Positions 51,212 to 60,155 of a stretch of 64,000 nucleotides of DNA are shown piece after piece. Each line of letters opens with the position of its first letter. Position 1 is the stretch's first letter. The notes below the pieces were generated by a model. It saw only the letters and a program-made list of their open reading frames with translations, did no database searches and was not told the origin of the DNA. The stretch is taken from assembly GCA_041879425.1 (NCBI GenBank), contig CP090855.1, positions 186,001-250,000 on the forward strand. The letters are read 5' to 3'. The position numbers were made by a program, and so were the translations under genes. Source of the DNA: Vibrio pomeroyi. Lineage in GTDB: Bacteria > Pseudomonadota > Gammaproteobacteria > Enterobacterales > Vibrionaceae.

Positions 51212-51233
51212 CTGCTCCTTTGTTTAGGAGCAG
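51212..51233 (-). promoter_or_regulatory. Hairpin sequestering the ribosome-binding site of the YoaH-like gene
   Basis: CTGCTCCT (leftward strand) pairs perfectly with AGGAGCAG across a six-base loop. The AGGAG lies six bases before the ATG at 51208, so the folded mRNA would hide it. No T-tract follows, so it is not a terminator. Confidence 0.65.
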
Positions 51234-51249
51234 AACTATATAAGGACTG

Positions 51250-52395
51250 TTAGTAACTAGCAAGGAAATTGATTGAAGCACCCATCGCATTTTCATTCGT
51301 GTAGTTAGCACTGATATCTAACTGGAATAAATTAAGCGGAGACAAACCAATACCGGCTGTGACTGTTCCTTCTGAATCCGAATAAGCCAGGTTCTTGTAG
51401 TACCCTCCCCTTAACTTAAGCTGACGTAGCAAGTCGACTTCAGTACCCACACGAATCATCTGTTCGTTATCATCAAATGACGTGAACTTTTCTGTCTCAT
51501 TCAAATCGTAATCGACACTTAACGTAAAGTAGTCAGACACGATACCAGCACCAACAGTGTATACCGGCTCAAGTTGGTAAGTGTATTTACCGCCTACTTG
51601 ATGAGTTGCACCACTAGTGCTTGTGATTGTTTTTGAAGTATCTTTCGTTTCGATATCTCGAGAGATCAAGTTTGTTGCTGCAACACCTACACGAAACGGA
51701 CCAAAGAACCAAAGCGCGCCAGCATCCATGTTAAATGCCGTCTCACCATCACCATTTTCTCTTACGTCAGACAAGTCGTAATCATTAACCGAAGCGATGT
51801 AATTGTACGTGTAAATACGTTGAATCTTAGGTGTGACACCAAATGAGATGTGTTGGCCCATAAAGGTTTGGTATTTAGCTAAAGAAAGACCAACTTCTGT
51901 AACACCGATAGAAACGGCTTCAACCGTAGATAACTCAAGCTTATCTGTATCTGAACCCGTGGTATAAACGTCAGGTGTGGCAAATGATTCTGTGTAGGCT
52001 TTTGCGAAAAGGTTTGCCGCGACAAACTGGTTTGGAAGAGCAAATGCGACAACACCACCGAGTTCAACGTTCGCTTGATTGCCATCGAGCTTATCAAGGG
52101 CAGCATTTAGATCTGCTGTGTTTGTTGCGTCGATAACATTATCGATATTCGATTTCATGTCATCAGGGTCGTTATAACTACCACCAAAACTTGGTGTGAT
52201 CATGCCCATGTCATCGTTACGACGATAAATCGCAACCAACGCTGGGTTGTAGAATGGAGCGGTTAAGAAGTTTGCAGAAACAACACCAACACCACCCATC
52301 GCATCACCACGCGCTTCAATGGCGTAGTTTGCTGCTGAAAGAGGAAGACTGGCGAATGCAATTGACGCTGCGAGTAGTTTAGTAGTTTTTTTCAT
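51250..52395 (-). CDS. vxrD: TraF-like outer-membrane barrel protein (probable VxrD)
   Basis: A 381-residue protein with a signal peptide (~1-21, LPLSAA) and a barrel-type sequence. The N-terminus EARGDAMGGVGVVSANFLTA is typical of the TraF_2 / FadL-like families annotated as conjugal transfer protein TraF. It is not a conjugation gene here. Fourth gene of the vxr operon by order; the symbol is assigned by synteny with V. cholerae. Confidence 0.75.
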   Translation of the reverse strand: MKKTTKLLAASIAFASLPLSAANYAIEARGDAMGGVGVVSANFLTAPFYNPALVAIYRRNDDMGMITPSFGGSYNDPDDMKSNIDNVIDATNTADLNAALDKLDGNQANVELGGVVAFALPNQFVAANLFAKAYTESFATPDVYTTGSDTDKLELSTVEAVSIGVTEVGLSLAKYQTFMGQHISFGVTPKIQRIYTYNYIASVNDYDLSDVRENGDGETAFNMDAGALWFFGPFRVGVAATNLISRDIETKDTSKTITSTSGATHQVGGKYTYQLEPVYTVGAGIVSDYFTLSVDYDLNETEKFTSFDDNEQMIRVGTEVDLLRQLKLRGGYYKNLAYSDSEGTVTAGIGLSPLNLFQLDISANYTNENAMGASINFLASY

Positions 52396-52445
52396 GCCGT
52401 TTATCTTTGTTAGATCCCTTACATAGTTAACGGCACAATTTTAAA

Positions 52446-53333
52446 TTACTTTAACTCTTCTTCGCTAGAAATATCATAAGTTTTACTGATAGTTTGTGCT
52501 TGTTCTATCGCTATGTCACCTTGCCAACGCGAATGCACCATTGAAACGGCAAGTACGTAGCGATCATTGGGTAGATCTTCACCCGTAAGATTCATCGGGT
52601 AATCAGATTCATAACTCTTTCCCCAGACCTCTTCATAGTGTTCGTCGACATAATCGTACAAACCAACTTCAAGTTTGGGAAGTGGACAATAAGGGTTAAG
52701 CAGTTCTTTCTTATCGATACGCCACGTGTCTTTAGATGCCCAGCGAACTTGCTGACGCATGGCAACTTCACCAAGAATAACCCACGTGCTCCAAGAGTTA
52801 CCGCCATCACCTTTCACGTTTAAACGATACAGACCTGAGTCAAGCTGAGACGCTAAGTTATAGCGCTTGCGATACAAGTTAACTGAGGCGTTGTTGACGA
52901 CTTCGTTCTCTTTGGTGAATTCGCTATCAGACGAGACAACTTTATCGACCCATTTTTCGAAGGTGATATCTTGAATGTTGTTATCAGATTCGACCTCTAT
53001 CGCAACACGGAATGTATCTCGCCCCGGGCTTTGAATGACGTGTCTTTTCACGACCACCGAACTGACCCAATCCGGTAATGTCTTTTTGGTGAGGGTTTTT
53101 CCACAATCTTTATTCAACGCTTGGTCAAACAATTCATTGAGGTGATCTTCTCGAGACTGAGAAGCATTGATCTGCCAAACTTCCACTAATGAATCAAACA
53201 TCTGAGACAAATCGTTATCCAGTAGATGTTTGTGTACTTGGGTTAGAGCATCACTGTTCTTAAACCAATCTGCAGCGTGCGCGTTATTGAACACGCCAGA
53301 CAGCAATAATAGTGGAAGTAAGGCTTTTTTCAT
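52446..53333 (-). CDS. vxrC: DUF2861-like periplasmic protein (probable VxrC)
   Basis: A 295-residue protein with a signal peptide (~1-20, NNAHAADW). The mature protein has two Cys and Trp-rich segments (WSTWVILGEVAMRQQVRWASKD near 185). It resembles DUF2861 proteins. Its ATG overlaps the vxrB stop (TAATG), so the genes are coupled. In V. cholerae the corresponding gene follows vxrB; its biochemical role is unclear, perhaps modulating the envelope signal. Confidence 0.75.
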   Translation of the reverse strand: MKKALLPLLLLSGVFNNAHAADWFKNSDALTQVHKHLLDNDLSQMFDSLVEVWQINASQSREDHLNELFDQALNKDCGKTLTKKTLPDWVSSVVVKRHVIQSPGRDTFRVAIEVESDNNIQDITFEKWVDKVVSSDSEFTKENEVVNNASVNLYRKRYNLASQLDSGLYRLNVKGDGGNSWSTWVILGEVAMRQQVRWASKDTWRIDKKELLNPYCPLPKLEVGLYDYVDEHYEEVWGKSYESDYPMNLTGEDLPNDRYVLAVSMVHSRWQGDIAIEQAQTISKTYDISSEEELK

Positions 53334-53992
53334 TACGCTTTCATCTTGTAGCCAACGCCACGTAGCGTTTCGATTTCTAGACCCGGCAGTTTCTGTCTAA
53401 GTTGCAGAACGTGTGTGTCTACTGTACGTGTTGTTGGGAAGTGGTTGTAACCCCATACGTGATCAAGCAGCTCGTCACGAGTGAAAACGCGACCAAGGTT
53501 GCTTGCCAAGAACAATAGTAAGTCAAACTCTGTACGTGTTAATGTTACTTCTTGTTCGTTAAAAAACACTTCACGAGTTGCTTTATCGATAACAAGATTT
53601 TGAGCGATGACTTTTGATGCATCTTGTTCTTCAGCATCTGGTAAGCGAAGTTGAGCACGAATACGAGCAAACAGCTCTGCTTCTGCAAACGGCTTAGTTA
53701 GGTAGTCGTTAGCGCCTGAATCTAGGCCCGCTACTTTGTCCTTTACTGTAACTAATGCTGTTAGCAAAATTACAGGGATATCTTTCTTTTTCTTCCAACC
53801 AGGAAGTGAATCTACTGAGTCACCATCAGGAAGTTGACGGTCTAGGATAACCAGATCCGCTTGTTCCCAATAGCCTTCAACTTCAGAGATCAGCTCAGCA
53901 TGCAAACATTCATATCCAGCTTGCTCAAGGCTAACTAATAAACCGTCAGCTAAATTTTTATCATCTTCAACGAGAAGCAATGTCTGTTTCAC
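53333..53992 (-). CDS. vxrB: OmpR-family response regulator VxrB (WigR)
   Basis: A 219-residue regulator: receiver domain (phospho-acceptor Asp51 in LVILDRQLPDGDS; acidic pocket EDD 9-11; Lys in LTKPF) and a winged-helix effector domain (~125-215, TRTEFDLLLFL ... FPTTRTVDTHVLQLR). It starts with GTG at 53992 inside the vxrA 3' end (26-base overlap). In V. cholerae VxrAB (WigKR) senses cell-wall damage and controls wall synthesis, T6SS and biofilm. Confidence 0.88.
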   Translation of the reverse strand: MKQTLLLVEDDKNLADGLLVSLEQAGYECLHAELISEVEGYWEQADLVILDRQLPDGDSVDSLPGWKKKKDIPVILLTALVTVKDKVAGLDSGANDYLTKPFAEAELFARIRAQLRLPDAEEQDASKVIAQNLVIDKATREVFFNEQEVTLTRTEFDLLLFLASNLGRVFTRDELLDHVWGYNHFPTTRTVDTHVLQLRQKLPGLEIETLRGVGYKMKA

Positions 53993-55439
53993 AAGGTATC
54001 TCCAAAATAAATGTTGTTGGGGGGCCGATAAGCGTCATGTGACCGCCCATTTTTCCGACCATAGATTCCACTATCGTCAGACCTAAACCGAGTCCACTCT
54101 TACTAACGAATGGCTTTCTTAGTTGCCCCCAATCTTTGCGGGACAAGTCTCCATTATCTATAACTTTGAATGTCAGCTTCTTGTCAGAAGTATTCAGTTC
54201 TAGTATCACTGGTGCGACACCGTATTTAACAGCGTTTCTGATCAGGTTATCGATACACGTCCCTAACCAATACACGTTTACTTTTGCAGCAATATCTTTG
54301 TTAACACGCAGTTCAATTCCCGGCGCGAAATCTTCTTCAACTTTGTACTGAAGCCACTCTTCGACACTCGGCACCCACTCTGTCGCAAGTGGTTGATTGT
54401 CTGACTGCAAATAGTCTTTACTTGCCTCAGCTAACTGTCTTAAACGACGAGTATCTTCACACAACCTGCGGAACTCATCATATACCGATTCTGGTAAGTG
54501 TTCGAACTCGCGTCTGAACCCTTCAACCGTCAATGACAAACTCGCAATCGGCGTTCTTAATTCGTGCGTTAGAATTTGAAGAACCAGCATACGGCTCTTC
54601 ATCTCTTGTTTCTTACTGTTCCAACGATACACGGCCCAACCCAACACCAGCATGATGTTGGCGATCACCAAGATAAACATGGCGACTTGTAGCAGTTCTG
54701 AATGATCTTCTATTTCCCAACAGACGTTGCCACGTTGAACAAAACAGCTGTTTCCTTCTGAAGACAAACTAAACGACAACCCTGCAAGCGTGGCGTTTTC
54801 GTTCCAGACTGATTCTTTATACAGGTAGTATCTGTCGCCGCGTTTTACCCACATTTCGTCCAGTTCAACAAACATGCTCGCACCCGCCAATAGTGCAGTA
54901 ATGGCTTCGTTATCCATCTGCTGCAGACGCGACAGCAATTCGTCATGTTCAGCGTTTGGTCGCTCTTGAATGTGCATATAGCGCTTCAAAGAATCGAACT
55001 TTTCTGGGTATTTCTCAACGTAACGAGCAGCGTAAGAGCCACCACCTGGGTGAATCAAACCACTACGACTAAACCAACGGTCTGAAAGCTTGGTGCCTTT
55101 ACACATCGCACGTGTAAAGACCAAAGGCTCCGTGATCAAAGGGCTTAACGGTAACTTTCCGCTACACGTTTTTGATAATTGGTATAAGCGTTGGATGTCT
55201 TTTAGCGGATACTCTGCCGTTTGTGGCAGCATTGAAGACGGCATGATCAAGCGAGTTGGATAGTCAGCCTGAAGCAGTCGAATGTCATAAGATTCAACTG
55301 CCGTTTCATGATCAAAGAGTTTGGTGAAGTTATCGATACGCTCAGGCAAAGAGTCAGCAAAAGCATTTACTGACACTGACAATGTAGCGATAAGAAGCGT
55401 AAATTTTCTTTTGATGATCACAAACCAGCGCAAATTCAT
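53967..55439 (-). CDS. vxrA: Sensor histidine kinase VxrA (WigK)
   Basis: A 490-residue kinase. A signal/first helix (~1-28) is followed by a periplasmic sensor domain (~30-245), a second helix (~248-270), HisKA with HELRTPIASL (His ~292), and an HATPase domain with an N-box (DNLIRNAVKYG) and a G2 box (SGLGLGLTIVES). It pairs with VxrB in a cell-wall-stress system. The ATG at 55439 is chosen over a TTG at 55448; the ribosome site is weak for both. Confidence 0.88.
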   Translation of the reverse strand: MNLRWFVIIKRKFTLLIATLSVSVNAFADSLPERIDNFTKLFDHETAVESYDIRLLQADYPTRLIMPSSMLPQTAEYPLKDIQRLYQLSKTCSGKLPLSPLITEPLVFTRAMCKGTKLSDRWFSRSGLIHPGGGSYAARYVEKYPEKFDSLKRYMHIQERPNAEHDELLSRLQQMDNEAITALLAGASMFVELDEMWVKRGDRYYLYKESVWNENATLAGLSFSLSSEGNSCFVQRGNVCWEIEDHSELLQVAMFILVIANIMLVLGWAVYRWNSKKQEMKSRMLVLQILTHELRTPIASLSLTVEGFRREFEHLPESVYDEFRRLCEDTRRLRQLAEASKDYLQSDNQPLATEWVPSVEEWLQYKVEEDFAPGIELRVNKDIAAKVNVYWLGTCIDNLIRNAVKYGVAPVILELNTSDKKLTFKVIDNGDLSRKDWGQLRKPFVSKSGLGLGLTIVESMVGKMGGHMTLIGPPTTFILEIPCETDIASR

Positions 55440-55666
55440 ATAGATCAATCAAATATATACCATTCGCTATCAAAGATAAATTTTTAACCGCATGAAAAAC
55501 AGTGAGAATGGCGACTATCAACGATTAATTCCATGATAATACGGTGGTACCGTGCATGCGTACTAGTTCGTTGATTTAATAACACATCAATCCAAGGGCG
55601 GAGCTTTCTTGATGATATCTTTGCGATTATATGTGAATGATTATCAAAGAATGACTTTCCGCCGAG

Positions 55667-55694
55667 CAAAAAAAGGAGCTCAAATGAGCTCCTT
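55667..55694 (-). terminator. Terminator of pntAB
   Basis: AAGGAGCTC/GAGCTCCTT perfect stem followed leftward by T8, 28 bases after the pntB stop. The ~230 bases between it and vxrA must hold the vxr promoter; no clear motif was recognised. Confidence 0.9.
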
Positions 55695-55721
55695 CGTTTA
55701 CAAGTAATTTTAGAGCAGACC

Positions 55722-57119
55722 TTATAGGTGCTCTAGAATCCCCAGACAACTCTGTTTAGCATCGCCAAACAGCATCTGTGTGTTCTCTTTGAAGAACAGT
55801 GGGTTTTGGACACCGGCGTAGCCTGTGTTCATAGAACGTTTGAATACGATAACGTTTTGAGCGTTCCAAACTTCCAGAACTGGCATGCCAGCAATTGGGC
55901 TGTTTGGATCTTCTAGTGCTGCAGGGTTCACGGTGTCGTTTGCACCAATAACCAATACAGTATCTGTCTCATCGAAGTCATCATTGATTTCGTCCATTTC
56001 AAGAACGATATCGTAAGGTACTTTTGCTTCAGCAAGCAGTACGTTCATGTGACCCGGTAACCTACCCGCAACTGGGTGGATGCCAAATCGAACATTTACG
56101 CCCTGCGCTCTTAGCTTCTCAGTGATTTCGTGCACTGGGTACTGAGCTTGAGCTACTGCCATGCCGTATCCCGGAGTGATGATTACTGACTTAGAGTTCT
56201 TAAGCATGTCAGCCACATCTTCAGCTGAAGTTTCACGGTGTTCACCCTGCTCTTCATCGCCATCAGATACTGTGACTTCTTGACCAAAGCCACCAGCAAT
56301 AACACTAATGAACGAGCGGTTCATTGCTTTACACATGATGTAAGACAGAATCGCACCAGACGAACCAACCAATGCACCGGTTACGATAAGCAAGTCATTC
56401 GCAAGCATGAAACCTGCCGCCGCTGCTGCCCAACCTGAGTACGAGTTCAGCATAGAAACAACCACTGGCATATCTGCGCCACCAATCGATGCCACTAGGT
56501 GGTAACCAAATGCGAACGCGATAAGGGTCATTACCATCAGTGCAAACATGCTGCCGTCTACTTTCACGAACATGATCATAAGCAGTGTTGAAACTACGAT
56601 AGCCGCTAGGTTCCATTTGTGCTTGTGAGGAATGTTCAGTGCAGACGAAGAGATAACGCCGCGAAGCTTACCAAACGCAACAATCGAACCTGTGAACGTC
56701 ACAGCACCGATAAATACACCAAGGAATACTTCTACTAGATGGATCACGTGTTCTGCATGAATATCAGCAGGGTTAAGTGACACAGCCGCTGGCGGATCGA
56801 TGTAGCTGTTGTAACCCACAAGTACCGCTGCCATACCTACGAAACTGTGCAGAATTGCCACCAGCTCAGGCATTTCAGTCATTTCTACTTTTCTTGCGTA
56901 GTGGATACCAATACCACCACCGATCACCATTGCGATGATGATCCACACAATACCCGCTGAGTGAGGGCCAAAGATCGTCGCGATCAACGCGATTGCCATA
57001 CCCGTGATACCGTAATAGTTACCTGCACGTGCAGATTCCTGCTTCGATAATCCAGCCAAGCTCATAATAAAGAATACAGCAGCAACAATATAAGCTGCTT
57101 GTACTAATCCTTCAGACAT
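55722..57119 (-). CDS. pntB: NAD(P) transhydrogenase subunit beta
   Basis: A 465-residue subunit with eight to nine transmembrane helices (residues ~1-260, domain II) and a C-terminal NADP(H)-binding domain III (~290-465; ITPGYGMAVAQAQYP, GIHPVAGRLPGHMNVLLAEA, IGANDTVNPAA). It couples proton translocation to hydride transfer from NADH to NADP+, supplying NADPH. It follows pntA by ten bases with an AAGGAG site. Confidence 0.95.
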   Translation of the reverse strand: MSEGLVQAAYIVAAVFFIMSLAGLSKQESARAGNYYGITGMAIALIATIFGPHSAGIVWIIIAMVIGGGIGIHYARKVEMTEMPELVAILHSFVGMAAVLVGYNSYIDPPAAVSLNPADIHAEHVIHLVEVFLGVFIGAVTFTGSIVAFGKLRGVISSSALNIPHKHKWNLAAIVVSTLLMIMFVKVDGSMFALMVMTLIAFAFGYHLVASIGGADMPVVVSMLNSYSGWAAAAAGFMLANDLLIVTGALVGSSGAILSYIMCKAMNRSFISVIAGGFGQEVTVSDGDEEQGEHRETSAEDVADMLKNSKSVIITPGYGMAVAQAQYPVHEITEKLRAQGVNVRFGIHPVAGRLPGHMNVLLAEAKVPYDIVLEMDEINDDFDETDTVLVIGANDTVNPAALEDPNSPIAGMPVLEVWNAQNVIVFKRSMNTGYAGVQNPLFFKENTQMLFGDAKQSCLGILEHL

Positions 57120-57129
57120 CTGTTACTCC

Positions 57130-58680
57130 TTAGTCTTTACGGAACATTTCAAGCATACGTTTGGTCACGGTAAAGCCACCAAAGATATTGATACTTGCAA
57201 TTAAAACGGCAATGAAAGATAGGAAAGTGACGACGCCGCTTCCTTGTCCAATCTGTAATAGCGCACCTACCACAATGATCCCTGAAATCGCATTCGTTAC
57301 AGACATCAAAGGCGTATGAAGAGAATGGCTAACATTCCAAACTACGTAATAACCCACCACACAAGCGAGAACAAAAACGGTAAAGTGAGATAAGAACGCA
57401 GCAGGAGCAACCGACGCTATCCAAGCGAATGCACCAACAGCAACCGCCATACCCGCTGCTTTCTTAATTGGAGAAACAGGTTCTGCAACTTTAGGCTCGG
57501 GTTTCGGCGCTTTTGGTTTCGCTTGTTGTTGAGGTTGAGCAGAAACTTGAATTGGCGGCGCTGGCCAAGTGACTTCGCCCTCTTTAACCACAGTAACACC
57601 GCGCAGCACAACATCTTCAAAGTCGATATTGATGTTGCCGTCTTTCTCTTTGCAAAGCAGTTTCAACAAGTTAACGAGGTTAGTCGCGTACAGCTGAGAA
57701 GATTGAGTCGGCAAACGACCAACCATATCGGTGTAACCAACAACTTTTACGCCATTCGCAGTAGTGATGACTTGATCCGCAACCGTGTATTCACAGTTAC
57801 CGCCATTCGCAGCCGCCAGATCCACAATCACACTACCCGCACTCATGCTATCTACCATCTCTTTGGTAATTAGCTTAGGTGCAGGACGACCTGGAATCAG
57901 TGCCGTTGTAATGATGATATCAACGTCTTTTGCTTGAGCCGCATAAAGTTCTTCCGCTTTCTTATTGAATGCTTCAGACATCTCTTTCGCATAGCCATCA
58001 CCAGCGCCTGTATCTTCTTGGAAATCAACTTCCAAGAATTCAGCGCCCATCGACTCTACTTGCTCTTTTACTTCAGGACGAACATCGAATGAACGAACAA
58101 TCGCACCTAAGCTACCTGCTGCACCAATTGCCGCTAAACCAGCAACACCCGCACCTGCAACCAGTACTTTCGCTGGTGGAACCTTACCTGCCGCTGTAAT
58201 TTGACCTGTGAAGAATCGACCAAATTCATGCGCCGCTTCAACAACTGCACGATAACCCGCGATGTTTGCCATAGAACTTAGCGCATCGAGTGCTTGAGCT
58301 CTTGAAATACGAGGCACAGAATCCATCGCCATCACATTGATGTTAAGACTGGACAATTGTTCCATTAATTCTGGGTTTTGAGCAGGCCAAATAAAGCTGA
58401 CCAATGTTGCGCCATCTTTAAGTAGATCGATTTCATTATTAGATTCGTCAACGATCGGGGCGTTAACTTTAAAGATAATATCGGATTTCCAAGCTTCATC
58501 TGCGCTTACAACTTTTGCACCAGCTTGTTCATAAGCTGAATCATCAAAACTTGCTAGCGCACCTGCTTGTGATTCAACACAAACTTCAAATCCTAACTTT
58601 AGAAGCTGTTCGACCGATTTCGGCGATGCAGCGACTCGCGTTTCACCAGCGAGCGTTTCTCTTGGTACACCTATCAACAA
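57130..58680 (-). CDS. pntA: NAD(P) transhydrogenase subunit alpha
   Basis: A 516-residue subunit. NAD-binding domain I (~1-380; IGVPRETLAGETRVAASP at the start, RDV-type loop SFDVRPEVKEQVESMGAEFLEV near 205-230) is followed by a Pro/Lys/Ala-rich linker and four membrane helices (~410-510). No ATG fits: family alignment puts the start at one of two tandem TTG codons (58680 or 58677), behind AAGGAGTCTAAT. The upstream frame to 58701 is probably untranslated. 58681-59071 has no other gene. Confidence 0.93.
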   Translation of the reverse strand: MLIGVPRETLAGETRVAASPKSVEQLLKLGFEVCVESQAGALASFDDSAYEQAGAKVVSADEAWKSDIIFKVNAPIVDESNNEIDLLKDGATLVSFIWPAQNPELMEQLSSLNINVMAMDSVPRISRAQALDALSSMANIAGYRAVVEAAHEFGRFFTGQITAAGKVPPAKVLVAGAGVAGLAAIGAAGSLGAIVRSFDVRPEVKEQVESMGAEFLEVDFQEDTGAGDGYAKEMSEAFNKKAEELYAAQAKDVDIIITTALIPGRPAPKLITKEMVDSMSAGSVIVDLAAANGGNCEYTVADQVITTANGVKVVGYTDMVGRLPTQSSQLYATNLVNLLKLLCKEKDGNINIDFEDVVLRGVTVVKEGEVTWPAPPIQVSAQPQQQAKPKAPKPEPKVAEPVSPIKKAAGMAVAVGAFAWIASVAPAAFLSHFTVFVLACVVGYYVVWNVSHSLHTPLMSVTNAISGIIVVGALLQIGQGSGVVTFLSFIAVLIASINIFGGFTVTKRMLEMFRKD

Positions 58681-58999
58681 ATTAGACTCCTTGTGTATCA
58701 ATTTGTGATTATTATTCTTACCAAAGACAAATTAAAGAGGTCGTAAGCGCACTTGGCTACACCAATTTGCATAGCGACACTTCAACTATTGGCACAATGA
58801 CTTATTCGTTTGTATCTAACGACAACTAATACTTCAAGCGTTTTGTTCAAAGAACAGAAAAAGTTATTACTTATAACGATTTGGATAGAATTTGAGCGCT
58901 TAATTTCGATAAATGAAGGCCCTCTCGAATAAAGAGGTCAAACCACTTGCCAATAATCCTTTTAATAACAACCGACTAGCTGTTCTTTATCCCTAAAAC

Positions 59000-59034
59000 T
59001 AAAAAGAGCTTTCAGCATATACACTGAAAGCTCT
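59000..59034 (-). terminator. Terminator of the hlyU-like gene
   Basis: Leftward stem AGAGCTTTCAG/CTGAAAGCTCT (11 bp perfect), then T5. The remaining 58681-58999 region shows nothing beyond the expected pntA promoter zone. Confidence 0.88.
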
Positions 59035-59071
59035 CTAAATTATGACCAACATCAATTCTAACCCTAATTGG

Positions 59072-59353
59072 CTAGCTAAATATGTTGTCGCCCATTTGGT
59101 CGATGAACATCTGCGATTTCTTGAGCATCAGTTCGTTGGCGTCTTCTTTGTTTGAAACAACATCTGAACGAATAAAACGATGAGTTTTAATTTCACCGTC
59201 AATTTCTTTCTCGATTCGCCCAGCAACACGGTATTGACCAGATTCAGCAATGGCATCTTGATAGATATTGAAGCCTTTATATTCGACTGGCTCAATTTCT
59301 ACTTTTTGTTCGGTTTTTTCTTTGCCACCAAATAATCTAGAAAAGAATCCCAC
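59072..59353 (-). CDS. HlyU-family protein (PF10115-type)
   Basis: A 93-residue protein beginning MGFFSRLFGG with an acidic/basic linker and a core of YKGFNIYQDAIAESGQYRVAG, typical of the small HlyU-like family. This is not the ArsR-type HlyU activator of V. cholerae haemolysin; Pfam uses the same name for this family. It starts with GTG behind AAGGAG. Function unknown. It is separated by 40 bases from the ComFB-like gene and may be co-transcribed with it. Confidence 0.75.
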   Translation of the reverse strand: MGFFSRLFGGKEKTEQKVEIEPVEYKGFNIYQDAIAESGQYRVAGRIEKEIDGEIKTHRFIRSDVVSNKEDANELMLKKSQMFIDQMGDNIFS

Positions 59354-59392
59354 GTTTTTTACTCCTTAAATGACCGTACTGACACTAAACTA

Positions 59393-59761
59393 TCATGACT
59401 GTTTACGGTTCAACAATGGCTTTTCATACCATTGCAATTCTACGTCATCATCAAAATTGTGTTGACTAAATATAACGGGCACATTGTCGTTACGTTCACG
59501 TCTTCGATCGTCAATAATCATACTTTCTGCATTTTTGACCGCAATCTCACTATTACGTTTGTAGAGCACCAATTTGTCTTCGGGCAGCGCTGAAAGAAAA
59601 TCGATATCGAAACGAATGTAGATTGGTTTAAGCTGACCTAAAGCCAGACACGCAAGATCGGCCAACTGTTCGTTGGTATAACTAGACACATATTCCTCGG
59701 TAGCCAGAACGTGGCCGACCAAAGTTTCCATATAGTTGTGTACATCCACACTTATTTGCAT
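59393..59761 (-). CDS. ComFB-family protein
   Basis: A 122-residue protein of the late-competence ComFB family. Signatures are VDVHNYMETLVGHVL at the N-terminus and IDFLSALPEDKLVLYKRNSE near residue 60. ComFB-type domains have been described as c-di-GMP binders in other bacteria, which would fit the cyclases nearby, but this is inference. Strong GGAGG ribosome site. Confidence 0.75.
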   Translation of the reverse strand: MQISVDVHNYMETLVGHVLATEEYVSSYTNEQLADLACLALGQLKPIYIRFDIDFLSALPEDKLVLYKRNSEIAVKNAESMIIDDRRRERNDNVPVIFSQHNFDDDVELQWYEKPLLNRKQS

Positions 59762-59833
59762 ACTACACCTCCATTTGTAGCGGTTGTTTATGACCTAGTA
59801 CTGAACAATGAACAACCTAATCGCAAAACTCAC

Positions 59834-59848
59834 TGTAACGCCGTTACA
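59834..59848. promoter_or_regulatory. Short perfect palindrome upstream of the comFB-like gene
   Basis: TGTAACG-C-CGTTACA, an inverted repeat with a one-base centre, 73 bases upstream of the comFB-like start in the 394-base gap to the diguanylate cyclase gene. It may be an operator. Nothing else was recognised in this gap. Confidence 0.4.
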
Positions 59849-60155
59849 AACCTTACTCGAACTTCATTACAGAATTACATTTCTTGCTTGTTGCTCATCA
59901 TGTAACCATTAAGTACAAACCACCTAGGTTTTGTTAAGTATCTATAACGACTAATTAATTTCTCATATATACTGTGTAGTTCGTTCTATGGTTAATAGCA
60001 ACTCAAATACATATAAAAATGGTTGCACCAATAGCGACCTATGGCTATGTTTTTACTCTCATTTAAGCAAAATGCTTGGCAATCGCTTGTTTAACCGTAT
60101 CCTACGTATAGTATTAATTAATAAGATCATCATTATAGTTAGGCTCACCACATAA

